Under the pieces are notes generated by a model. The model made no database searches. It was not told where the DNA came from and saw only the letters and a list, made by a program, of their open reading frames with translations. From Stenopsyche tienmushanensis (taxonomy: Eukaryota > Arthropoda > Insecta > Trichoptera > Stenopsychidae): a stretch of DNA of 64,000 nucleotides. A program made the position numbers and the translations under genes. The stretch lies in NCBI GenBank assembly GCA_008973525.1, contig WACJ01000523.1:1364001-1428000 (forward strand), in the 5' to 3' direction. Shown one piece after another: positions 1 through 11,440 of this stretch (positions are counted from its first letter, which is position 1; every line of letters begins with the position of its first letter).

Positions 1-54
1 GAAGAGTATTTGAATCTATCGGTTGTATAAATCTTATTTTTATTATAGCCTTTC

Positions 55-120
55 CTCGCATCGCACCTCGATCGAGTTCGCGAAGCCATCGTTCGTGAAC
101 TCGTCGAGGTGCGATGCGAG
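55..120. other. GC-rich perfect hairpin (pre-miRNA-like)
   Basis: Positions 55-71 are the exact reverse complement of 104-120 (17 bp). The stem continues for 12 more pairs (73-84 with 92-103) with one unpaired T at 72 and one G-T wobble, around a 7-base loop (85-91). It stands out because the surrounding DNA is AT-rich. The length and shape fit a short microRNA precursor, but no known mature sequence is recognised. It could equally be a palindromic repeat. Confidence 0.55.
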
Positions 121-842
121 TTGATTGTTTTTCGCTTTGTGTAGTAGTTCCTTGTAACACTTAAACTAAACATAGTTACGCACTAAAAATTATTGATATA
201 TACATTTTTTTTGTGAAAGTATTAATTATTGATCTATTTCAATTTGACTGTATAATTTTATAAGTTTGTCGTATACGGTTCGTATCGTATACATTTGATC
301 GAAGATGAGCAACATCGGATCTTTGAGGAATGCCAATATTTGGTAGATTTTAATGTGAGGCATTATTTGAACAACGATAGTTCAATATATTTAATTTTCG
401 AATATGACTATTATGTCTCTTGCGTAGTTTTTATGTATATTATTTTACTGTTTGTTATTAGCCAATAAAAGTATAATAAAAAGAAACTGTTTTATTTCTC
501 CATTTGACGCAGACAATTCATTAATAACAAGAAAAATCTGCTAAAAGCTGGCGCTTAATACGTCTGCAGTAAGCATCAACATTGAATCATCAATCCTACC
601 GACGGATCAAAGCATAATATCAATTTTAAAAGCAAATTAAATGCAGCAGATAATCCGACAACTGATGGAAAAGATAAATAATCCAAAAAAACTACAATAT
701 CATGAATGCTGTAGACTAGCAGTCGGCAAAATGTGGTTCACAGACCACCAGTGGTCTGCAGAGAAAACTAGGTTTATTGTAATTTTTAAGATATAAATCA
801 GATAATAAAAACGGTGAATCAAACATTGTTTTATTCTATTTA
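121..842. other. Intergenic, no gene seen
   Basis: AT-rich DNA with no supported coding region. An AATAAA at 464-469 could be the poly(A) signal of a transcript entering from the left edge of the window, but no coding exon for such a gene lies inside the window. Confidence 0.4.
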
Positions 843-846
843 ACTT

Positions 847-981
847 GACAAATCTACTGATATTAATAACAAAGCACTCTTACTCTGTTTTGTCAGGGTT
901 GAGTATGAAGAACTACTTTGTTTAGTAAGTGGCCCAAAAAGATTGCCAATTTTTGCTGTAGACAATACTAATCTTTCCTGA
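847..981 (+). pseudogene. hAT-like transposase relic
   Basis: A 44-codon open stretch, with no start of its own, begins D-K-S-T-D-I-N-N-K-A-L-L-L and continues CFVRVEYEELLC. This is the D-x-S-T-D start of the catalytic core found in hAT/ZBED-type transposase-derived proteins. A stop at 979-981 ends the frame. Related codons may continue in shifted frames to about 1250, so this is a decayed fragment and not a gene. Confidence 0.5.
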
Positions 982-1384
982 AATGTTTGAAGAGTATGAA
1001 AGAATGTACGTCTGAAGCCAAGCAAGGACATCGACACAAAATAATCCATCATCAATGTCTACCAAATTGCTTATAAAACAGGCTTGGATGATATAAATGT
1101 GCAGGATATTGAAGAATTATTGCCAATTACAACTGGTGAAAGTCCTTTCAACGGCAGTCTTAAAGAATTAGTAAAACAACAAGTGCAATAAGATGACAAA
1201 TTTAGCATTTCAGTAGACGAGTAGCTAAAGAAACTTATAGCCACTAGTATTAGTTTATACAAAATGATTTAAATTTTAATAGAAGATCAAAGGCAGGATG
1301 AAGTGTCATTGATGTGATAACTTGCTATTGACGACTGCTTGTTTACAAAATATGACTTGTCTTCATTCTTTTCTGATTTTGGCT

Positions 1385-1470
1385 TTATGAAGGACTGCAA
1401 CTACGGAACAGCTTGTAGCGTTCTTGATTTGATCGGTCCAGCGCATAGGGCGTCTTCCTCTTTTCTGTGT
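1385..1470 (-). pseudogene. Non-LTR retrotransposon tail fragment
   Basis: The minus strand reads KRGRRPMRWTDQIKNAT. This resembles the RGRPxxRWxDDI segment near the C-terminus of many insect endonuclease/reverse transcriptase proteins. Only a short stretch survives. Confidence 0.4.
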
Positions 1471-1699
1471 CCAAAGAATTGAAAAAATTCATTGTAAATA
1501 AATTGTGGACCAACGATCCTTGACCTTAATTTCCTCCAGAATGCATAAGTTCATCCGCTTTTTGGTTCGTGAGACTTTTCTTTACAAAGGAGGAAAATCT
1601 TCCAAAGACAATCACCATTCTAGTGGTAGTGTAGGATATTTACCCACTAAAATTCCCATTTTCTTCTGCTGCCACCCGGTTACTAGTTGAGTATTGCAC

Positions 1700-2480
1700 T
1701 AAGGTGGCAGCGATGTGTCCCTCTTGGACTCTTCATATCATCTCAGTTGTGTCAGCTTATCAGGTTGAGCTTTCTTCGCCTCTCACGCTCAACATTTTCC
1801 TTCTGCTGCATCATTGATAATTGAAGGAATCGCGTTATCCATCGAAAGCGTATTTAATCCAATCTCCTTGCGGAGTGTCCCCTTCAAAGCTCCCATGTGT
1901 GTGGCATCATCATTGTTTGCTCCACATCCACACATGTCGTTGGCAAAGAGATACGCTCCAAAGCAGCTATGCTTAGTAAGCACCTGGGTCCCATTTTGAC
2001 GCACCGTACAACACTGATTTCGTTTCGATGTTAGGCATCAACTTGGCCAGAATCTCTGCAATGCTGGCCGCCTTCTCCGTGTTGTGAGTAAATAGTGGAT
2101 CTCAAAAACTTGATCTCACATCCGTCAATCATCAGTAGTGGAGGCGCAATTTTACAAGAATAGTCCAGCTTCCTTGAGCCATTGGAGAAGCATTAATTTT
2201 ATTCAAGGCCCTGAGGATCAAGCACTATCTTGCCGAATTAAATGTATTCTTCACATCTAGCACAATCATGACATGTGGAACGACCTGAACGAAATTCAAT
2301 GAGGTCTCCATATGCTGTTGGAGTTGCTGCAGGAACAATCTCTCCAGCAGCTTTCCCAGCCCATCTAGCATGCACAATGGTCTGTATGCTGATGGGTTCA
2401 TGCGACTTAAAACCTGCCTCCAGAACCACGTCTCAAAAGCCTCAATTCTTTTCATGCTGGTGTGTTGCATTGCCATTATG
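1700..2480 (-). pseudogene. R1/TRAS-clade reverse transcriptase relic
   Basis: On the minus strand the frame ending at 2225 reads SAYRPLCMLDGLGKLLERL and later VLDVKNTFNSAR. The first is the RPLC-LLD--GKLLERL block and the second the LDVxNAFNSARW block of R1/TRAS-like non-LTR reverse transcriptases. The downstream minus-strand frame 1789-2004 may be part of the same copy, but I recognise no motif in it. Frameshifts and stops make this a dead copy. Confidence 0.6.
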
Positions 2481-2649
2481 ATTTAATCTCCCGTAGCTGT
2501 CTACATTACCACTACCATTACCTTTGTCTTAGGCCTGTTTATTTGCTGACCCGATTTGTTGCTTTCGATCTCCACACGATAAAGGAATTCAGCCAATTCT
2601 TCCACGTTTTAGGCTATCAGCGTTGTATCATCAGTATATCTAAGATGTG

Positions 2650-3800
2650 AGAGCTTTTCTTCAACCTATCACTACTCATCTGTTCAGTGCTCTTCGCATC
2701 AAAAATTCTCCATAAAGAATAACTCTAGATTACTTATCATTAGTCTCACAGACTACTGACACATTCGACATGTATCCATGGTTACGAACATTCCCCACTC
2801 AATACCTTTCTAAATAAGCAAATTAGTGACTCACTGCATGTGCACATAGTCGACAAATATAAACTTAATATAATAAATGTTGTTTAATATGTAATAGATT
2901 CCTAAATATTTTATCTGCTTCCATGAAGAATAATTTTTGGAAATAAAATAATACATGTTTTTAAGCAAATTTAAACATGAATTCAAAAGATGATTCTTAA
3001 AATGTATTAAAACATCAATACAAATAACATCATTGAGAAAAATATTCTTCAACTGATACACAAGTGTAAAGTACGCGACAAAAAATAAAACAGACATTTA
3101 TTATGTTAATTTATTATTTATAGAGAATTAAATTAGTGTTTTACATCGAGTCATTCTTAAACTACTCCATATTATTATTTGATCCATATGAAATTTGTAT
3201 GGAATTAAGCGAACTCTCGCACTAAGATACGCACAACATTACGAAAGAGGAATATAAATACAATGCAAAAAAAAACCTTCAAGCGGGAATAAATAATTTC
3301 ATCATTTTACATCTACATATATATAAGAATGTCCTATTTGGTTTGAAAACTGAGGACATTAAATGATTCCAAAAATACTCTGCACTAAATTCAAGATTTA
3401 TTTTTATTATATTTGTACATGCCTTTAATGTGTTAATACTCGTTTTTAATGTATTTTTTTTTTTAACTACATCATTACTCTAATCAAAAATTAAACAAAA
3501 TATGTCTTCGACGAGCCTATTATTGGTATAAAATACATGTAAATCATAATGTAAAACAATATTTTTTATAGTATTTTAGTCACTAATGTTGATGAACACA
3601 TTGAGTTATTTAACGTTTGATTGCATAATAATATAAATAAAAAATTCAAGAACTCGTCAATTAAGAATGAAATATTTTTGGACCGTAGTAAATTTACTAA
3701 ATGTTATTTAAAAAAAAAACCAAGCACTCAATTTGTAGTTTTTTGGAAAAATAATGCAATGATAAAAACATGAAATAAATTTCAGAGTCCCTTAAACTAT
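2650..3800. other. AT-rich intergenic DNA
   Basis: More than 1 kb of AT-rich sequence downstream of the minus-strand tsunagi stop. Its part nearest 3804 should hold the tsunagi 3' UTR. I see no other gene. Confidence 0.4.
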
Positions 3801-3803
3801 TTC

Positions 3804-6567
3804 TCATCGTCTTTTGCTGCGGGAATGATGAATGCTGGATTCTTTCATGAAACACCAGTCAACTGAGATTTTCTGCCCGAGGATTTCGCTACCATTTAAG
3901 GCTTCCCTTGCACTCTGCAAATAAAATTTTGTTATGTTTAGTCTTAAGAAATAAGCAGTAAAGTGAGTAAATGATAATTGATTTATCATCCAAATAAAAA
4001 TATTTATTTTTATTATTCAAACATAATACAGGGTCTTTCAATAGGGACGCTCAAAATTTGTTACGTAACTTTTCTCTACCGGTGATGCATTTCATACAAT
4101 TTTATAACTTTACAAAAATTGTTATATTTCAACCTCAATAAAAGTAATAGTGATTTACCAAATATATATCATCGGTGGTTTATATCATCGGTATTTTTAG
4201 CCCAGTCCCATCAGGTGGGAACTGACACGACCGTGACCGGTTAAGAACTGGGACACTCAGTGAGTCGTGCTTATCCAACGTGAGTTTCTTCTACGTTCAA
4301 CAGAGTTGAAGAACCAAAAAAGAAAGCACCCCTTGGTTGAAACTGACCATCGCGCTGCTATTTGTAAATCACCGCATTCCCAATCTCCACCGAATGGCTA
4401 GTTTTCCCGCTAGCCTTGATTCTGTACTGCCCAAAGTGGCAACACTCTGCTGACGTCTCCCCCAGGCAGAACCATAACGAAGGTATAAATGCCCGTGGCA
4501 AGTATCTAACTAAAAAATGTTACAAAAATCCCTAAAAGACGATGGAGTGGTCAAAAGGTCTGTGTGTCCGACCGGTCCGCTTTTCAAACCGCTAACATAA
4601 CGAATAAGCACCTCGTGATCGGACGCCACACTGGAACATGTTTACAGAACAATTACGAACTCTCATTACAAAACGAAGTTGTCCGAAGAAGACAACGAAG
4701 AAAAGAGGGATTAGACAACTTAGTGTATGTTATAAAAATGAACAGAGTCAATCAGTGTTGATTCACGTAAAATGGAATGGTCAAGTAAAATAAAAACAAT
4801 GTGCAACTCTTGACCCAGTCGGTATTCTGCATTTAGCGCCTGCTTTGCCACACCCTTGTTACAGCCCTGCTTCCAGGTACATAATTTCTCCCCGGAAGGG
4901 ATTCAATGCTCCTCCTAGCTTGATGCAGGGATCTCTTCTTGAAGTTGCCTTTCAGCATGCGTCCGGTTGATTTCCCTGGCGTGAAGGTGAGTTTATTATA
5001 AGAGCTCCATTGCCAAAGCAACTGGGTGGCTTTATTGACCCGCTCTTCGATATCTCTTCTAGTGTTTCCTCAGACCGTGGGAGTTAGATCTTGCTTGTAA
5101 GCGAACAGCTTCTGCATTTGAGGATGTCTTAGATCGAAGGTCTATGCGTATAAACCGCAAATGATGCCCTCAAAGTCAACATAACGAACATTACATATGA
5201 CTACATATATTTTTTCAAAGGTTGTAGAGGACGCTGCTTTAAGTCAAAAATTCAGAAAAGACATTTTGACTTCTGACACCATTGTAAAGTAGATCACTCG
5301 CATGTGCTCGTTGAGATGGCTGTGCTCACACGCAGGTTTTTTTTAGCTTTCAGATCATTATGTAGCCAGGCAGATACTGCTGTGATTTTAGCATCTGCTT
5401 TGAAAAGTGCAGGATGAGAAAAAATCAATAGCAGAGTCCCTTAAAAGGGAGTTTAAACCTGGTTTGCCATTAACGATTCATTGGAATGGCAAGTAAATTG
5501 AAGATACAAACGGTCAGGAAACTGTAGATCGTTTGCCAATTTTGTTATCAGTATTTGGAGTCAATCAGCTTCTAGCGGTTCCAAAATTAGATCGTGGAAC
5601 AGGCGAAGCGTGTGCGCCAAGCAAAGCCATTGTTATATTAAATTCTTTTGAGAAAAAATTGTGGATATCCAACATATGCAACTTGTCTTATTTACATTTA
5701 AAAATCGAGCTTCCTCATTTAAAGACCCTGTATTTATACATAACAGTTTACCTGTGCTTGAGTATATGTTTCAAATTCAACTAGAGCGTATCCTTTGATA
5801 TAGCCAGTACGACGATCAACATTCAAGTGGATATTCTTGATATCCCCAAATTCAGCAAACTTATTCTGTAATTTAAGAAGCATTTTTTAATCTATGGAAT
5901 ATAAGAGAGAAACTAGTAAATGGGCTAATTAATTTAGAACTTTACTTGTATATCGTCTTCTTGTGCCTCTTCGTGTACTCCGCTAACGAAAAGAATCCAA
6001 CCTTCGACGGATCGCTGTGGACCTAGTTCACCGCCGGCTGCCAAACGATCGTATACACCTGTTCTGTCGCGTTCGGAGCCCGCTCCTCTATCCCCACCGC
6101 CCCCTTCACCAACAAAACCACGACCTCTGCGACGACGCGCCTTTTCTTTCAACCTAGCAATTCCCTCTATAAATTAACGAAATAACACAATTATAAATCA
6201 ATAAGAAGATTGCCTTGTTGTAATCATAATGTATTTAGGTTTTAAACTGTACTTTTTACAATATATCACTTGGTACAAACGAACATTTCGACAAAATGTA
6301 AACTAACCTAAAAAATTAATCTAAATAAGCCGAAATAAATATCGACTGATACGTCGACGTGAAGCGCTATATCACAATTGCAAATTGCTACACAATATCT
6401 GATTCAATCGTCATTGAGAGGGCGTATTTTACAAAATATATCAATTGATAAGCCGCATCAGCCATTAAAAAATATTTTTCAAACATGATATTAAATTAGA
6501 TCGTACGTTCTCCCTCGTCATCGACGTCGAATTCCTCAGCGTTCTCGATATCCAACACGTCAGCCAT
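3804..6567 (-). CDS. tsu: RNA-binding protein 8A / Y14 (tsunagi), exon junction complex
   Basis: Coding exons on the minus strand are 6507-6567, 5946-6166, 5752-5865 and 3804-3914. They join in frame to 168 residues, close to the usual 165-175. The protein starts [13 protein letters not shown], the Y14 N-terminus, followed by a basic RRRRGRGF stretch (31-38) and one RRM. RNP2 is ILFVSGVH (78-85) and RNP1 is KGYALVEF in exon 3. The protein ends in the expected VDWCFMK and a basic tail. Y14 binds Mago nashi and is a core part of the exon junction complex on spliced mRNA; in Drosophila it is needed for oskar mRNA localisation. Intron 3 (3915-5751, 1.8 kb) is filled with dead transposon pieces, while introns 1 and 2 are short. 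Its start codon is only 195 bases beyond the stop of the odorant receptor on the same strand. Confidence 0.97.
4028..4050. repeat. Mariner-end-like repeat, copy 1
   Basis: The sequence ACAGGGTCTTTCAATAGGGA recurs nearly unchanged at 12794 next to a mariner relic. A looser match is at 7982. It is probably one end of a mariner-type element. Confidence 0.4.
4499..5130 (-). pseudogene. R1/TRAS-like retrotransposon 3' end in tsunagi intron 3
   Basis: The minus strand at about 4835-5090 reads [20 protein letters not shown] and then [20 protein letters not shown]. This is the segment after the active site of R1-clade reverse transcriptases. The left part (4499-4700) is homologous to the repeats at 10935, 19305, 21580 and 43690, which encode the CPGM-x-x-DRE-VL C-terminal region. 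Stops and frameshifts show it is dead. Most of the element's 5' part is missing. Confidence 0.65.
5413..5640 (+). pseudogene. Relic ORF of an unidentified element
   Basis: A frame with a single in-frame stop (5494-5496) reads [20 protein letters not shown], then [12 protein letters not shown] and [14 protein letters not shown]. From memory, such a LT-x-HWDGK then DRLPxLxS then LLGVPKLxxGTG pattern occurs in uncharacterised, multi-copy arthropod and cnidarian proteins, probably of transposon origin. I cannot name the superfamily. Confidence 0.4.
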
Positions 6568-6708
6568 CGTAGAAAACGAAAGTTATCAGATGCAAAGTGC
6601 CGCCTTCTAGAACGGCCACACCAAGCGTCAAACAAATTTGGTTATAAGACCATAACACATATACAACCGACCATTGAAAATTAAAATAAATTAAACGCAT
6701 TCTAAATT

Positions 6709-6714
6709 TTTATT
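6709..6714 (-). terminator. Poly(A) signal of the odorant receptor
   Basis: AATAAA on the minus strand about 50 bases after the receptor stop codon and about 140 bases before the tsunagi start. It would let the receptor transcript end before tsunagi begins. Confidence 0.5.
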
Positions 6715-6761
6715 ACACAATAAATATATACATTAAATAATACTACACATATATAACATAT

Positions 6762-9404
6762 TCATTTGATACGGAGACCTTTAAGAACGGCATAATAAGA
6801 ATACGACGTTTTTAAAATCTGAAATTAAAATGCATTATATTATAAATATGTATGATATTTCATATTAAAAATATATACGGGCGTTTTTACATTCACTAAG
6901 GATTGAATTGATAAAGGAAAAAACTTTCCAGCAAATATCGTTATAGGTTTTTGTGTTCTTTCCATAAAAATAAGCATTGATTTTTTGAACGATTTATCAT
7001 ATGCTATCCAATCACAATGATAAATAGCTTCCGATAAAAGTGAACTCTATAAAATAAATAGATATTAATGTAATATATTTGAATAATAATTCAATATTGT
7101 AGATAAATTATCCATACTTCCGTAATTATACTATTTCCAAAATAACAAAATATAACCACTTCCATTAGCATACCGAATGCGAAAACGATGCTATATAATA
7201 ATTCAACCAAGCTGTTGTTAGCCTAAAATTAAAAAAAATGCACGTTCGTAAATATGTAATATAAAGTATTTTTTCCACTGGCAATATTTGTTGTTTGCCG
7301 CGGACCGGTGTCGTTCTGTTTCGATTTACGATTTTCGTTATTTACACCATATCCTGGTGTGATATCATCGATCGATCAATTATACACATATTTCCGCCTT
7401 AAAATGACTTCGGTAGCTCCACCGGCGAACCCTTCGACATTATTGCCTTTAGGTTAGTTTTTCAATAATACCATACAAATCTTATGTCAATCTAAATATT
7501 GTTTTCGAATACAAATTTGATATAAGACGTTGTAATTGTATCGTTTCATAATAATGTTATTCTTTCAGAACTCGTAGACAAATGTATAGGCTCAAGAATA
7601 CATATAATAATGAAAAACGAGAAGGAAATAGTGGGCACATTATTGGGATTTGATGATTTTGTTAACATGCTGCTGGAAGATGTCACGGAATATGAATCTA
7701 CACCTGAAGGACGTCGCATAACCAAACTGGATCAGATTCTTCTCAACGGGAATAATATCACCATGGTAATTATAGCGTGTAATCATTGTCGTTTTATAGA
7801 ATAATTGCAGAATTGTCGCTTAAACATTTTTATTTTATTTTTTAGCTTGTACCCGGAGGAGATATGCTGGAGGCGTAGATCTATTTCTAATAAATTACTA
7901 ACTTATTATTTAAGTTTTAACGTGATTTCCTCATATTGTTATATTGACCAAAACGTAATAAAACATATTTTTTAAAATAGTATGGGGTCATTTAATAGGG
8001 AATTTGAACTGACATCTTATCGCAGTGGTAAGATTTAAGCTTAAACGCGACCAAATCGAAGCCAAATATTGATATTCAGTCATCGAAGCATCAAGATTAT
8101 CTCTCGCATTTAAAGCGTCAGTTCGTTTGTGTATTTATTTTATATATAAACGTTGCTAGATCACAAAACATAATCATTTTATTTATCTGCCGACTTACCG
8201 ATTAACAAACTTACCGTGTTACCGATTTAACTTACAATTGTTACTTGAAAAGTTGCTACGCAAATTATAAAAGTTGATGCGGCAAACTGAGCGAACGCAA
8301 TCCACGTGAATATCGATTCTAGTTCTTTTATATAACTAAAAAATGACAAATTTTTATACACATATATAATAAAATATTTAGTTATATATTATAGCGTGGA
8401 TTTTACTTACTAAAGTATTACGTCGTGATGCTCCATGCATTCGAATAATTGTATTTTAACGTCGATTGTTTCCGCAGAATTATATTGCGTCGCTTTACGT
8501 CCAATATTTTGAAGCGATACGCGAAGAACTTTCAGCTGCGCGTATGCATGAGCAATGAATGCACATATCATCGTATTGATCATGGTTTCCGCTACGCCGT
8601 TGAATGTAATGAATATAATTTCGAAAGTCGAAGCTAAATTTTTGCTGAAAACGACGCAAACAATTTTTATTTTCGATATGAAATATTGCAACTATTTTAT
8701 ATTTAATTTACCGCGTAAAATAAGTGGTCTCTAACATGGTCGTTATAATTGGGAATTTCAAATTCTCGGATTGATTCACGTATGAATACGTTATCCAGAG
8801 CGTTCCGAGCAAACACGGTTGAAGAGCAAATAACAAACTGCCAATCGGGATGAATCGTATGAGCGATAATGAATATTTATTAGTGCGGTTCCATCCCGGT
8901 TCTGAAATATCAAATATGCTTATTTAAATATTATTTTGATTGCTGAAGTCTCATTAAATATCAAACTAACTGTCTAATTGATCGAGGAGTCCTTCTATGC
9001 GATTGGAATTCATCCACAGGATGAATATCTTAATATTGGATTCCATTTGTATCAGAAATAGTGGAATTATAGAGATGACTTCTTGAATGCGTTCCCGATT
9101 CTATAACAACAATTAACAGATTGTATGCGTTATATTACAAATTTAAGTATTTATCATGTATTACCTCGATGATATAAATAAGTTCGGCCAATTGATCGGA
9201 TACGTATAGAAACAGCATAATTATGCTGAACATTATGTGAAGAATTCGTTTCTTTCGCGAGAATTTGGCGCTGATCGGAAAATATCCGGCCAGATTGAGG
9301 ATGAATATGTTCAAGAAAAAGCTCTGCGATAGCTTCATGATGTTTTTAATGAAACACTCGGCAACAATCTGATCAGTTTTCCTCGGTGCGTTTGAAAGTG
9401 TCAT
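6762..9404 (-). CDS. Odorant receptor (7tm_6 family)
   Basis: Eight minus-strand exons join without a break: 9165-9404, 8971-9100, 8712-8901, 8411-8644, 8236-8335, 7118-7222, 6891-7046 and 6762-6818. The product is 403 residues, typical for the family. The first ATG (9404) follows an in-frame stop. Hydrophobic stretches fit seven membrane segments. The C-terminus carries the family signature: [11 protein letters not shown], then [20 protein letters not shown], then [15 protein letters not shown]. Insect odorant receptors are ligand-gated cation channel subunits with inverted topology that pair with Orco in olfactory neurons. The ligand cannot be told from sequence. The last three introns are phase 0, as is common in these genes. 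LSm5 lies on the other strand inside intron 5 (7223-8235). This is not Orco, which is longer. No frameshift or early stop was seen, so the gene looks intact. Confidence 0.93.
7404..7878 (+). CDS. LSM5: U6 snRNA-associated Sm-like protein LSm5
   Basis: Exons 7404-7452, 7569-7765 and 7846-7878 give 92 residues, against 91 in human. The Sm1 motif is in [15 protein letters not shown], and Sm2 is in [14 protein letters not shown]. LSm5 is a subunit of two heteroheptameric rings: the nuclear LSm2-8 ring binds the U6 snRNA 3' end in splicing, and the cytoplasmic LSm1-7 ring promotes decapping of mRNA. The N-terminus ([20 protein letters not shown]) fits the family. A poly(A) signal AATAAA lies at 7957-7962. 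The whole gene is inside intron 5 of the odorant receptor, on the opposite strand. Confidence 0.97.
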
Positions 9405-10930
9405 TCTTTCAATTCTTAAACGGACTATTTAATGGTAATTATAGCGGGGGATTAATTATAATTGTATATCGTCTGCGGACATCATATATGTATGAAGTTT
9501 TAATTATACAATACTAATGAGATATTAAATATTCAGAAGGTATAATTTGTTTTTTTAAATTTTATTTTGACATTTGGTGTATAAATTTTTAATATTGCAC
9601 ACTAGCGCCACTGGCGGAAAAAATGAGCAACTTTTTTCAAATATTTAATTTAAACTGAGATTAAATGAAAAACAAATTAAATTTTAAATTTAATTATCGT
9701 TCGTTTTCTACTGTGTGAAGTTTACTCAATTTCAAAATTGTTCTTCGCCCGTTTTTATCTCTCAATTCTGATTGTCTCAAATTATGATTCGCTAAAATTC
9801 TAAATGTAAAAGTCTGCCTCTTATCCAACACACGACGATAAATCTCCATGAATAACAGGACGTTGACGAAAAAAGTCATGAAAAAACTTTCGTTGGCATT
9901 TTCGTAAATGCTCCGCGGCCACCCAAACCGGTTTTCCTCAAACGAGCCTTGCGCGACAGAAAGAGAGAGCGCAATACGAGCTTTCAGCAGTTGGAAAGAG
10001 ACGCGCAGAGAGTGCAGAAACGTCAGGTGATCATATATGCGGCTTATACTCGGAGCACTGCGCCGGCACATTTAAATTAAAGTAAAACCCGGTATTTAAA
10101 ATGAAGGAAGAAGAATATTATCTCTGAAACAGGAAAGATAGCAGCAGAGAAGAAAAGCCAAGTGTCAGGAAGATTTTTTTTTTTTATTTCAGTAAGTTTT
10201 GGAATAATTATCATAGTGCAGCCACAAACAGTCCACTACAGAACTAAGGGCCTCTTCAATATCCATTTATAGGAAGGGGTTACATCCATTTCGTCTGTAT
10301 CATACATTCACCTCGTCATTCGCTGGATATTAAAGTTAGCATAACCTTCGAGTTTTATTTGGAACGCTCATACAATGGATCTTCTGGATGAATATATTTA
10401 GTGGAAAAGGCTTTCTGGAGTACAGAGAGTCCAGTTCCCCCTTTTCTCGTGGGTGTCTCCCCGTCCACATGCAACTTACACTAGCGGTATATTTAACGTA
10501 TAGGTGGCGGTTATTGTTGAAGCACTGAATTATTAAATTATTTGCATTCAAGCAGGATCGTCACGAGCTTGGTCATCTTGCATGAAAGGATATTCGGGCA
10601 TTTTTCAGTAAACTGGGCAAGTTATCCTAAGAAAGTTGTCTATGTTAGGAGACTGTATATTTAAATGAAAAATATAATAGTAGAAAAAAAAATTTAAACG
10701 TATTTCCATAAACCATGAAGTTTAAGAATTACATAAAACAATAAAGTACTTTGAGTCTTATATTATATAACCAGTCACTTCTTCATTGAAGCCAAATATC
10801 TGAGAATACGGTGGATGATAAAGTAATTCAAAGTGCAATTCGTGCATTTTTGCCGTTGTTACAATTTTTCTTCTTCGTTTGGGGTCGTTTTTTCACTTTC
10901 ATCAAACGCAACAACGAATGTACGAAGAGC
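9405..10930. other. Upstream region of the odorant receptor; unidentified ORF
   Basis: The receptor promoter should lie at the left end. A 125-codon minus-strand ORF (9694-10071) has one hydrophobic stretch (SFFMTFFVNVLLFMEIYRRV) and no motif I recognise. It does not look like another receptor, so I do not call it a gene. The rest is AT-rich with no other signal. Confidence 0.3.
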
Positions 10931-10934
10931 CCGT

Positions 10935-11440
10935 GGTAAGTATCTAACTAGAAAATGTCATCAAAAGTCCTTAAAGATGACGGAGTGACCACAAGATCTG
11001 TATGTCCAATTGGTCCGCTTTTCAGACCGCTGACATGGCGAATAAGCACCTCGCGATCGGACGCCACACCGGAACATGCCTACAGAACGATTACGAACTC
11101 CCGTTACAAAACGAAGTTCTCCGAAGAAGACTGATCGGGTGGGTTGCTTAAATTTTACAATCGGTCGAAAATATTACGGACTTATGCCAGCTGGATCGGA
11201 CCAATGTTTAAGCATTGCCGATGAAAAGAGAGATTAGATAACTCAGTATATATTATAAAAACGGACAGAGTAAATCAGTGTTGATTCATGTAAAGCAGAA
11301 TGGTCGAAGTAAAATTAAATGTGCAACTCTCGATCGGGTCGGTATTCTGCGTTTTGCGCCCCAAGCCTAGTTGCGCCCGTGGCGGGCACTTGCTTTGCCA
11401 CCCCTTTGTTACGGCCTTGCTGTTATCAACTATGTAACAT
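10935..11440 (-). pseudogene. R1/TRAS-like retrotransposon 3' end
   Basis: This is a second copy of the repeat at 4499-4860 in the same orientation, sharing both its left part (10935-11130) and its right part (11262-11420). In frame the minus strand reads VASDREVLIRHVSGPKSGPI and then GHTDLV. These match the C-terminal region of the 43690 copy. It is decayed. Confidence 0.6.

Noticed and set aside
9694..10071. 125-codon minus-strand ORF with a hydrophobic stretch
   Set aside because: No recognised motif, no matching exons and no resemblance to the neighbouring odorant receptor.
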